This document shows positions 1-5,079 of a DNA stretch of 5,079 bases, in pieces; the stretch's first letter is position 1, and each line of letters starts with the position of its first letter. Position numbers and translations under genes: made by a program. This DNA comes from Halieaceae bacterium (GTDB lineage: Bacteria; Pseudomonadota; Gammaproteobacteria; Pseudomonadales; Halieaceae). Under the pieces are notes generated by a model that had not been told where the DNA came from, made no database searches, and worked only from the letters and a program-made list of their open reading frames with translations. The DNA is taken from the NCBI GenBank assembly GCA_003520285.1, contig DOVB01000238.1, positions 1 through 5,079 on the forward strand, given 5' to 3'.

Positions 1-295
1 GAACGACGTCTACTGATCGCTCGGGCTCCACCTTTCGCACACCACCGGCGCTGACTCGCGGGCGAAGCTGCCACAGCAGAACTGCCAATCCCAGATACAA
101 CAACAGTGCTTTGCCAACCAGCCAATACAGCATCGCTGCGGGGTAGGCCTGGGCGACATATTGCTCAAGATCAGACACTAACCAGTAGCTAATCAGAATG
201 AAAACAGCGATCGATAGCCATCGATAAATTTTTGAGCGATGCCGCTTGATGAGAAAAATAAGTGCAGAATACTGGGCAAGTTTAAACAGCGACAT
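1..295 (-). CDS. Hypothetical membrane protein, C-terminus cut by window edge
   Basis: This reading frame starts at the ATG at 295-293 and stays open for 98 codons to the left edge, so the protein is incomplete. I do not recognise the family. A short basic N-terminal part (KRHRSK at about residues 17-22) is followed by two hydrophobic stretches, at about residues 27-42 and 54-76, that look like membrane helices. A charged segment (RKVEPER, about 87-93) then leads out of the window, probably cytoplasmic by the positive-inside rule. The start is supported by a GGGGTG ribosome binding site at 306-301, five bases upstream, which lies inside the last codons of the 75-residue gene before it. Only two bases separate that gene's TGA from this ATG, so translational coupling and a shared transcript with the serine hydrolase are likely. 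Function is unknown. Confidence 0.7.
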   Translation of the reverse strand, partial: MSLFKLAQYSALIFLIKRHRSKIYRWLSIAVFILISYWLVSDLEQYVAQAYPAAMLYWLVGKALLLYLGLAVLLWQLRPRVSAGGVRKVEPERSVDVV

Positions 296-297
296 GA

Positions 298-525
298 TCA
301 CACCCCAATATTAATACCCAACGCAAGGGCGACCAAGCCGAATCCCTTCCACCCAATACCCGACCATATCTCTTTTTCCTTTTCACCAATCAAGAACGCC
401 AGATCGGCATCACTGTAATCACTCTCGTGACGCCCAGCGTGAATAATATCCTGACGCACTTTGTCGATGGCCTTATCACGTAGCTTTTGGCGCAGTGGTC
501 GAGGTAATTTTGTGAGTGTCGCCAT
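298..525 (-). CDS. Small hypothetical protein with hydrophobic C-terminus (75 aa)
   Basis: A 75-residue protein that I do not recognise. The first half is strongly basic and probably helical (KLPRPLRQKLRDKAIDKVRQ, residues 6-25). An acidic middle follows (SDYSDADLAFLIGEKEKE, about 35-52), then a Gly-rich hydrophobic end (about 58-75) that could lie in or on the membrane like a tail anchor. The gene begins 15 bases after the serine hydrolase stop and ends 2 bases before the next gene's ATG, so it sits inside a tight leftward cluster. The ribosome binding site is weak: only GAG about ten bases upstream and AAGA very close to the ATG, so translation may depend on ribosomes arriving from the hydrolase gene. 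It is in the same reading frame as that gene, with TGA plus five sense codons between them. Its place in a compact cluster and the sensible amino acid pattern make it a likely real gene. Confidence 0.65.
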   Translation of the reverse strand: MATLTKLPRPLRQKLRDKAIDKVRQDIIHAGRHESDYSDADLAFLIGEKEKEIWSGIGWKGFGLVALALGINIGV

Positions 526-540
526 GATCTTAGTACTCGG

Positions 541-1872
541 TCAGTTGAGGCGTCTATGTGTGTTTACCAAACCAGCAAGGAGGTCATTCATACCCTCATC
601 GACACGACTCAAACCTAAGCGCACCACGACCAAATCTTGCTCTGGTAACACCGCCACAAACTGACCACTGTTACCACCCGCATAAAACAAGCTTTCGGGA
701 GCATCCGGAAACACGACACCTGCTGTATTGAGCCAAAAGCCCAAACCATACTCTCCGCGCTGACTCGAGGGCTGCGGCGTGGTGACAAGACGCATCCAAT
801 CTGCCGATATTAAATCCGAACGCCCCTTAAGAGCCTCCAACCAGAACTGCCCCACAGCGAGCCAATCTCGACTGGTCATATAAAGATAGCTTGATCCAAT
901 CTGATAACCCGAGGCATCGGCTTCCGCAGTGAGATCCTCGAGTCCTAACACCTGACTGAACTCCGTATCGATCCATTCCCAGTAGGGTTGATTAAGAGAT
1001 TCTTGCCAAAAATAGGCCGCCACATTGGTGTCTCCACTCGAGTAGCGAAACTTGGCGCCCGGTACATCTTGATGCCCCAGTTCTAGCGGCACTGTCCAAG
1101 CGGTATCCGCCCGATACAACATATAAGTCACATCATCACCGGGTACATAGGCTTCTTCGAAGTCTAATCCCGTCGACATTGCCATAAAATGCAACAAACT
1201 CAGTTCAGGATCCAAATTTTCGTAGCGACCCGACTGGGACGGATACCGCTGTGCTAATTGATCGACTACTCTGAGATCCGTCGATAAATAGCCGCGCTCA
1301 ACCTGCATCCCAATCCAGGTCGCAATCAAACTCTTATTCATTGACCAAGCTTGCATCGGCGTTGCACTCGTCACCGGGTCCGCGTAGCGCTCAGCGATCA
1401 GCTGGCCCCGATGCATGACCAATATTGCCAGCGTATTCCGTCCACCGCCGGCAGGTTCCTCAAACGCGTCTCCTAGCAATTGCTGCAGCTCGGGCGGGAC
1501 ACCAAGCACAGGAGTAGCAACCGCGTTGGGCTTGGGTTCGACAAAGACCGCTTGGGCAGGGGCGTTCAGAGTGCACCCTAAGGCGCCCAGATACCGCGCG
1601 GTAGACTGATAACCCAAAAGTGAGGCAGTTACCGAGGCAGAAGTCTCATCTACCACATACGTCAGCTGACTTCTGAGCGGCCCCATAACCTCCATGCGCG
1701 GGAAAACATCGTAGTCCCACACGAACTGATCGGGCAACTCGGCAACAAAATGAGTGGAGCACAACTGCTTTGCTGTGTAACCGGTAGCGATACCGAGGAT
1801 TCTGGGTGCCCCATACATGACTAGTCCGGCAATCAGGCTTAAAACGGCCAAAGCCGCGATGACAATGCGCAT
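541..1872 (-). CDS. Exported beta-lactamase-fold serine hydrolase
   Basis: A 443-residue protein of the serine beta-lactamase / penicillin-binding-protein-like superfamily (Pfam Beta-lactamase type), most like the 6-aminohexanoate-dimer hydrolase (NylB) and esterase branch. Residues 1-20 form a hydrophobic N-terminal signal or membrane anchor, so the enzyme probably acts in the periplasm. C38 and C100 are the only cysteines and could form a disulfide there. Catalytic motifs are visible: S177-M-N-K180 (the SxxK nucleophile and base, in the context AWSMNKS), Y277-S-S (the YxN/YxS position, in FRYSSGD), and AGGNSGQ at 398-404 in the place of the KTG/HxG strand. A YMTSRDW segment at 331-337 is also typical of this branch. 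About 140 residues precede the hydrolase domain. The start is backed by an AAGGAAG site eight bases upstream. It heads a leftward cluster with two small genes. A true antibiotic-degrading beta-lactamase is unlikely; the substrate (amide, ester or peptide) cannot be told from sequence. Confidence 0.88.
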   Translation of the reverse strand: MRIVIAALAVLSLIAGLVMYGAPRILGIATGYTAKQLCSTHFVAELPDQFVWDYDVFPRMEVMGPLRSQLTYVVDETSASVTASLLGYQSTARYLGALGCTLNAPAQAVFVEPKPNAVATPVLGVPPELQQLLGDAFEEPAGGGRNTLAILVMHRGQLIAERYADPVTSATPMQAWSMNKSLIATWIGMQVERGYLSTDLRVVDQLAQRYPSQSGRYENLDPELSLLHFMAMSTGLDFEEAYVPGDDVTYMLYRADTAWTVPLELGHQDVPGAKFRYSSGDTNVAAYFWQESLNQPYWEWIDTEFSQVLGLEDLTAEADASGYQIGSSYLYMTSRDWLAVGQFWLEALKGRSDLISADWMRLVTTPQPSSQRGEYGLGFWLNTAGVVFPDAPESLFYAGGNSGQFVAVLPEQDLVVVRLGLSRVDEGMNDLLAGLVNTHRRLN

Positions 1873-1880
1873 GTTGCTTG

Positions 1881-1887
1881 CTTCCTT
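1881..1887 (-). promoter_or_regulatory. Ribosome binding site of the serine hydrolase
   Basis: Read leftward, AAGGAAG lies eight bases before the ATG at 1872. It is a good Shine-Dalgarno match and supports this start, which also gives a complete N-terminal signal sequence. Confidence 0.7.
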
Positions 1888-1906
1888 ACTCTAAAATCTG
1901 ATGGTT

Positions 1907-1936
1907 AGTATGGCCGTATCTCGTAGACTGCTACAA
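1907..1936 (-). promoter_or_regulatory. Possible promoter of the serine hydrolase cluster
   Basis: On the minus strand TTGTAG (1936-1931) and CATACT (1912-1907) are separated by 18 bases and could be -35 and -10 elements. The matches to consensus are only 3/6 and 4/6, so this is weak. If right, transcription would begin near 1900, leaving a leader of about 28 bases. The proposed -35 covers the -10 hexamer of the rightward promoter, so the two promoters would exclude each other. Confidence 0.3.
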
Positions 1937-1937
1937 T
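1929..1937 (+). promoter_or_regulatory. Probable extended -10 promoter of the gor operon
   Basis: TGCTACAAT is an extended -10 element: a TGn motif followed by TACAAT, which matches TATAAT at five of six positions. No good -35 hexamer is present at 16-18 bases upstream (TATGGC or similar), which fits an extended -10 promoter that depends less on the -35. The start point would fall near 1943-1944, within a run of seven T at 1942-1948, giving a leader of only about 20 bases before the gor ATG. The placement is inferred from sequence only. Confidence 0.45.
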
Positions 1938-1953
1938 ACCGTTTTTTTAATGC

Positions 1954-1960
1954 GAGGTGG
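1954..1960 (+). promoter_or_regulatory. Ribosome binding site deciding the gor start
   Basis: GAGGTGG lies two to five bases before the ATG at 1963, depending on which bases pair. The in-frame GTG at 1957 lies within this site itself and would have no separate Shine-Dalgarno sequence. The ATG is therefore the better start. Confidence 0.6.
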
Positions 1961-1962
1961 AC

Positions 1963-3330
1963 ATGGCGGCCCAGATTTACGATCTCATTGTTATCGGTGC
2001 TGGCTCCGGTGGTGTCAGAGCAGCCCGAACTGCAGCCTCTCTGGGGGCACGGGTCGCTATCATCGAAGACCGTTATCTCGGCGGCACTTGCGTCAACGTC
2101 GGATGTGTTCCCAAAAAACTTTACGTGTACGCCTCTGAATATGGCAAAGGCTTTCTCGACGCTCAGGGATTTGGTTGGCAGACACCCGAGGCACCCCAGT
2201 TCTCTTGGGCCACGCTCACCCGCGCTAAAACTCAGGAAATCAGTCGTCTCAACGATATCTATCGTGCCCTACTCGCCAATTCAGGCGCTCAACTTATAGA
2301 CGGCAGAGGACACATCACCTCACCAACGACCGTATTGGTCAATGGCGAAGAAATACACGGGCGCAAGATCCTCATCGCTACGGGTGGCTGGCCTCATGTC
2401 CCCGAGATCCCGGGTAGCACGCTCGGCGTAACGTCTAACGAAATTTTTGATCTTGAACGCTTCCCCGACCGACTTTTGATTGTCGGCGGTGGCTACATTG
2501 CAACCGAATTTGCAGGCGTGTTCAATGGACTGGGTTCTCGGGTGACACAAACTTACCGCGGCCCTTTATTTATGCGTGGATTCGATGATGACATCCGGCG
2601 CCACCTGCGTGATGAGATCAGAAAAACTGGCGTAGACCTGAGAATGGATACCGATGTCACGTCGCTGAACGAAACGACTGAGGGCATTCAAGCGACATTC
2701 GCCGATGGGCTTCAAGAGATCTTTGACACGGTGCTATTCGCCACCGGACGCCAGCCAAACATACAAGGACTTGGCGCCTTAGAGCTCGGCGTTACACTGA
2801 CGCCAGACGGTATGATATCTGTGAACGAGCAATTCCAAACCTCAGTTCCGAGTATCTATGCTCTAGGCGATATCACCGGCGGTCCAGAGCTGACGCCCAT
2901 GGCACTGGCGGAAGGTATGGCATTTGCCTACCAGCAATTTGGTCAAGGACGCCCCTCACCGAGTTATGACAATGTGGCGACAGCCGTTTTTAGCCAGCCG
3001 CCGGTGGGCACCTGCGGCCTCACTCAAGAGCAAGCGATAGCCCAGTACCCTCGTATCGCGGTATACCGCAGCGAATTTCGACCCATGAAACATACTATCA
3101 GCGGCCGTGATGAGCGCAGCCTAATGAAACTCCTGGTAGACCGCGATAGCGATCGCGTTGTTGGCGCCCACATGGTGGGCCCCGATGCCGGCGAGATTAT
3201 GCAGGGTATTTCAATTGCCATGTCTATGGGAGCAACTAAGGCCCAGTTTGACTCGACCATTGGAATTCATCCGACTGCCGCAGAGGAGTTCGTAACGATG
3301 CGGACTGTCGCCGAAGAACTGGGACAATGA
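1963..3330 (+). CDS. gor: Glutathione-disulfide reductase (NADPH)
   Basis: Cytoplasmic flavoenzyme that reduces glutathione disulfide to two glutathione using NADPH, from the class I pyridine nucleotide-disulfide oxidoreductase family. With the ATG at 1963 it has 455 residues, the usual length. The FAD-binding GAGSGG motif is at 12-17. The redox-active pair C43-VNVG-C48 lies in GGTCVNVGCVPKK. The second dinucleotide fold begins GGGYIA at 175-180, and R199 and R205 sit where the E. coli enzyme has the two arginines that select NADPH over NADH. The second FAD contact ALGDITG is at 300-306, and the dimer-interface catalytic H436 and E441 lie in HPTAAEE. All key residues are present, so it should be active. 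The YRG...MRGFDDDIR pattern resembles the bacterial/plant GR branch. The arginine positions and the GR-specific pattern argue against lipoamide dehydrogenase, mercuric reductase and trypanothione reductase. It is transcribed divergently from the serine hydrolase and overlaps the next gene by four bases. Confidence 0.95.
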   Translation: MAAQIYDLIVIGAGSGGVRAARTAASLGARVAIIEDRYLGGTCVNVGCVPKKLYVYASEYGKGFLDAQGFGWQTPEAPQFSWATLTRAKTQEISRLNDIYRALLANSGAQLIDGRGHITSPTTVLVNGEEIHGRKILIATGGWPHVPEIPGSTLGVTSNEIFDLERFPDRLLIVGGGYIATEFAGVFNGLGSRVTQTYRGPLFMRGFDDDIRRHLRDEIRKTGVDLRMDTDVTSLNETTEGIQATFADGLQEIFDTVLFATGRQPNIQGLGALELGVTLTPDGMISVNEQFQTSVPSIYALGDITGGPELTPMALAEGMAFAYQQFGQGRPSPSYDNVATAVFSQPPVGTCGLTQEQAIAQYPRIAVYRSEFRPMKHTISGRDERSLMKLLVDRDSDRVVGAHMVGPDAGEIMQGISIAMSMGATKAQFDSTIGIHPTAAEEFVTMRTVAEELGQ

Positions 3331-4106
3331 ATACCTCGCCCGAAGCCCTTGCTCTACTCGCGACGATCGGTGTTATATCAGGCTTTCTCAATGTCACTGC
3401 AGGGGGTGGTTCACTGCTGACTGTCCCTGCACTGGTGTTTCTGGGTTTATCAGGCCCCGCGGCGAACGGCACTAACCGCATCGGAATATTGCTCCAGAAT
3501 CTGACCGCAATTTGGGCCTTTCGCAACCGTGGTTTTAGCGCTTTTAAGCTCAGCGCAAGCCTCGCACTCGCGACCCTACCCGGCGCTATAGCGGGCGCTT
3601 ACTTGGGCGTCAAGCTCGATGGTGAGCTCTTCAACGCAGTTTTGGCCGGCGTCATGATTGTGGTCATGATCATTATGCAGTTCCAAGGTAGCTGGAAAAC
3701 TCATGCGATGGTGCCCCAGCGCCCTGAAATTTCGCGCCCAAGGCTGATCGCTGGGCATGTATTGATGGGTTTAGCGGGCATCTGGGGTGGCTTCATTCAA
3801 ATTGGCGTGGGGTTTTTAATCATGCCAATTTTATCTCGTGTTATGGGCCTGTCGCTGGTCGAAACCAATATGCACAAAGTCTTCATCATCGCTTTCTTCT
3901 CGATTGTTGCGCTGATTATTTTTGCTGCAGAGAGCCAAATCATTTGGCTACTAGGTGGTGCGCTCGCGGTCGGAAACATGATCGGTGCCTACTTTGCCGT
4001 GCGAGTTTCCATTGCTCGGGGAGAGCGCTTCATTTACTGGACTCTTAACATCACGCTACTAGCCATGATTGCCAAGCTGCTGTGGGATTCGGGCATGGTT
4101 GGCTGA
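3327..4106 (+). CDS. TauE/SafE-family membrane transporter
   Basis: A 259-residue very hydrophobic protein of the TauE/SafE family (Pfam TauE-like; also called DUF81), whose known members move sulfite, sulfoacetate and related, mostly organic or sulfur-containing, anions across the inner membrane. The family's internal duplication is visible: the first half has GFLNVTAGGGSLLTVPAL (19-36) and NGTNR (47-51), and the second half echoes it with GIWGGFIQIGVGFLIMPIL (151-169) and N181..K184. About eight membrane helices are expected, with hydrophobic stretches near 8-25, 28-45, 77-96, 102-118, 140-156, 157-171, 184-201, 206-226 and 234-252 (some of these may be re-entrant or merged). Length is normal. 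The ATG overlaps the gor stop as ATGA, with no clear Shine-Dalgarno at proper distance, so it is probably translated by reinitiation after gor. The transported substrate is unknown; sulfite or another sulfur compound is an inference from family and neighbour only. Confidence 0.88.
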   Translation: MNTSPEALALLATIGVISGFLNVTAGGGSLLTVPALVFLGLSGPAANGTNRIGILLQNLTAIWAFRNRGFSAFKLSASLALATLPGAIAGAYLGVKLDGELFNAVLAGVMIVVMIIMQFQGSWKTHAMVPQRPEISRPRLIAGHVLMGLAGIWGGFIQIGVGFLIMPILSRVMGLSLVETNMHKVFIIAFFSIVALIIFAAESQIIWLLGGALAVGNMIGAYFAVRVSIARGERFIYWTLNITLLAMIAKLLWDSGMVG

Positions 4107-4229
4107 GATTGGTCTTACCCAAATTCACCCACGGCACCCAATACTTTTCACTGAAGCTAGACCCTAGCAGGGCTTACGTGGCCGGGAATACCTGACCCAC
4201 AGTCATTGCAACTGACCCATCGCGGCACA
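4107..4229. other. Convergent intergenic spacer, no clear terminator
   Basis: These 123 bases lie between the ends of two genes that face each other. No GC-rich stem followed by a T run is visible on either strand. A small hairpin, GCTAG-acc-CTAGC (4156-4168), has no U tract. The octamer CTGACCCA occurs twice, at 4192-4199 and 4212-4219, with a 20-base period. Transcripts may end by Rho or run into each other. Confidence 0.5.
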
Positions 4230-4868
4230 CTACAAATCGATTGCACCGCTATCGTTCACTGACATCTCGACATAGAAATTTCCGGGCTCTCCGCTCTCTA
4301 TCAGATCTTGAAGTGAGAGCTCCCACTCGACGCTGCGGCCATCTTCCGAGATTCGACCATTAGTGGCGATGATCGCAGGGGCCTCAACCCGCCAAACTAA
4401 GGCGCTATCGGCAAATGCAGCCGCAATAATACGTCTTGCCAAGCGTCCCACACCTTCGCTCTCAGCGCTGGCATCACCGCCATAACGGGTTTCTAAACGG
4501 AGTCGGTTAGGGCCACTCTCGGTCAGCTCAAACAGATCAACTGGATGATCGCCTCCCTTGCTTAAAATCAACTCTTGCATCGCAGAGAGCGGGCCCTGAT
4601 AACTCACACCGCAGTGAACCCCTTCGGCATCAGCCTCTTGCTGAACGGTGCACGTAACTCCCTCAGGAACGCCATCATCGAGCTCGTCAAATTGAATATC
4701 GCAATAGCCGTCTTCACTGCGTTTTTCTAAGGTATCAAGCACCTCTGACTTAACCACCACCGCTACATCGTAGCGCGCATCGGTAGAAGACACACTGAGC
4801 TTTTGCTCAAGATCAAAGCAACCCGAGAGTGCAGTTGAAACCAGTACCATAGTCATAAGTCGGAGCAT
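4230..4868 (-). CDS. Predicted lipoprotein, possible LppM-like fold (212 aa)
   Basis: The chosen start is the ATG at 4868. It gives a textbook lipoprotein signal: a short positive start (MLRLM), a hydrophobic core, and the lipobox L14-S-G-C17. A GAGGGA ribosome binding site lies six bases upstream. An in-frame ATG at 4961 would add 31 residues before this signal and is less likely. The cysteine at 17 would be lipidated. The next residues are F and D, so the +2 Asp inner-membrane retention signal is absent and outer-membrane delivery is expected. The mature part has three more cysteines (56, 73, 86), is acidic, and has no membrane helix. The later segment around W159-R-V-E-A-P ... T-N-G-R172 followed by SVEWELSL (about 179-186) recalls the LppM/DUF3153 domain, in which a similar P-x-x-x-x-TNG pattern precedes a W-containing strand; this is a weak recollection. 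Function is unknown. It is a single gene facing the gor operon. Confidence 0.75.
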   Translation of the reverse strand: MLRLMTMVLVSTALSGCFDLEQKLSVSSTDARYDVAVVVKSEVLDTLEKRSEDGYCDIQFDELDDGVPEGVTCTVQQEADAEGVHCGVSYQGPLSAMQELILSKGGDHPVDLFELTESGPNRLRLETRYGGDASAESEGVGRLARRIIAAAFADSALVWRVEAPAIIATNGRISEDGRSVEWELSLQDLIESGEPGNFYVEMSVNDSGAIDL

Positions 4869-4874
4869 GCGAGA

Positions 4875-4880
4875 TCCCTC
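4875..4880 (-). promoter_or_regulatory. Ribosome binding site fixing the lipoprotein start
   Basis: GAGGGA, read leftward, ends six bases before the ATG at 4868. Together with the lipobox at residues 14-17 it decides between this start and the longer in-frame alternative at 4961. Confidence 0.6.
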
Positions 4881-5079
4881 GTTAAGCGATACCGAGAGCA
4901 TACGCGCCGGCAGCTGTATCGAATAGCGGCGAGCGATGGAACACCTGAGAAATGCGCTCAATAGAGTTTACAACACGTTGAAGCAAGGAGGCCCTAGCGC
5001 AACTGTTCAGCGCGCTATCACACTTTAAGAAACGCGGCTTGCGTCACTGTTGCAAAGGCTCAAGGACACTCGAGAAATC
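4881..5079. other. Upstream region of the lipoprotein gene; no gene seen
   Basis: About 200 bases without a supportable gene. All three minus-strand frames entering from the right edge meet a stop within 6 to 18 codons, so at most the last few residues of an upstream gene could be here. On the plus strand AAGGAGG (4985-4991) looks like a strong ribosome binding site but has no start codon at proper distance. The promoter of the lipoprotein gene should lie here, yet I cannot point to a convincing -35/-10 pair. An imperfectly placed inverted repeat TAGCGC-N11-GCGCTA spans 4995-5017. Confidence 0.4.

Noticed and set aside
541..1872. Antibiotic-resistance class C beta-lactamase
   Set aside because: The SxxK motif is shared, but the YSS and AGGNSGQ motifs, the N-terminal anchor and the neighbours fit the NylB/esterase-like branch better than AmpC.
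1957..1962. GTG at 1957 as the start of glutathione reductase
   Set aside because: It lies inside the Shine-Dalgarno site that serves the ATG at 1963, and would add only Val/Met-Asp before a normal N-terminus.
1901..2299. Open frame of 132 codons on the plus strand overlapping the start of gor
   Set aside because: It runs in another frame of a gene with all catalytic motifs of glutathione reductase, and its product shows no sensible domain.
3149..3156. GCGATCGC palindrome resembling the HIP1 repeat
   Set aside because: A single copy noticed, inside the gor coding sequence; one eight-base palindrome is expected by chance and the organism does not look cyanobacterial.
3024..3526. Antisense open frames across the gor and transporter junction
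   Set aside because: They are low-complexity, Ser/Arg/Pro-rich shadow translations opposite two well-supported genes.
4156..4168. Hairpin GCTAG-acc-CTAGC as a terminator
   Set aside because: The stem is only five pairs, not GC-rich, and no T run follows on either strand.
4869..4961. Longer start of the lipoprotein at 4961
   Set aside because: It would put 31 residues, including charged ones, in front of a complete lipoprotein signal peptide; the ATG at 4868 has a good ribosome binding site.
4985..4991. AAGGAGG as the ribosome binding site of a new plus-strand gene
   Set aside because: No ATG, GTG or TTG follows at 4-12 bases, and a stop follows soon in the frames examined.

Overview
The window looks like ordinary chromosomal DNA of a Gram-negative, glutathione-using bacterium, most likely a gammaproteobacterium. 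The evidence is a proteobacterial/plant-type glutathione reductase, a classic lipoprotein signal with its lipobox, Shine-Dalgarno sites of the usual kind, dense gene packing and moderate GC. A marine lineage related to the OM60/NOR5 or SAR92 groups is a guess from general flavour, not something the sequence proves. I see no IS element, phage gene, CRISPR array, tRNA or rRNA.

Layout. From the left edge to 1872 a leftward three-gene cluster is read in the order serine hydrolase (541-1872), 75-residue small membrane-associated protein (298-525), then a membrane protein cut by the window edge (1-295). Gaps are 15 and 2 bases, so they probably form one transcript. From 1873 to 1962 lies a short divergent intergenic region that seems to carry back-to-back overlapping promoters. 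To its right is a rightward two-gene operon: glutathione reductase (1963-3330) and a TauE/SafE-type membrane transporter (3327-4106), joined by a 4-base ATGA overlap. After a 123-base convergent spacer with no convincing terminator comes a leftward lipoprotein gene (4230-4868). The last 211 bases are its upstream region and hold no gene I can support.

How the genes may work together. Glutathione reductase keeps cytoplasmic glutathione reduced with NADPH. TauE/SafE proteins are a family of exporters or permeases for sulfite, sulfoacetate and other, mostly sulfur-containing, anions. Their translational coupling suggests, but does not show, a shared role in thiol/sulfur or oxidative-stress physiology. 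The serine hydrolase is exported or membrane-anchored and carries beta-lactamase-fold catalytic motifs; its substrate cannot be read from the sequence. The two downstream small proteins and the lipoprotein have no recognised function.

I did not find a convincing new system. The points most worth a second look are the gor-TauE/SafE coupling, the in-frame arrangement of hydrolase and small protein around a single TGA, and the compact divergent promoter with a T-tract at the predicted gor transcription start.
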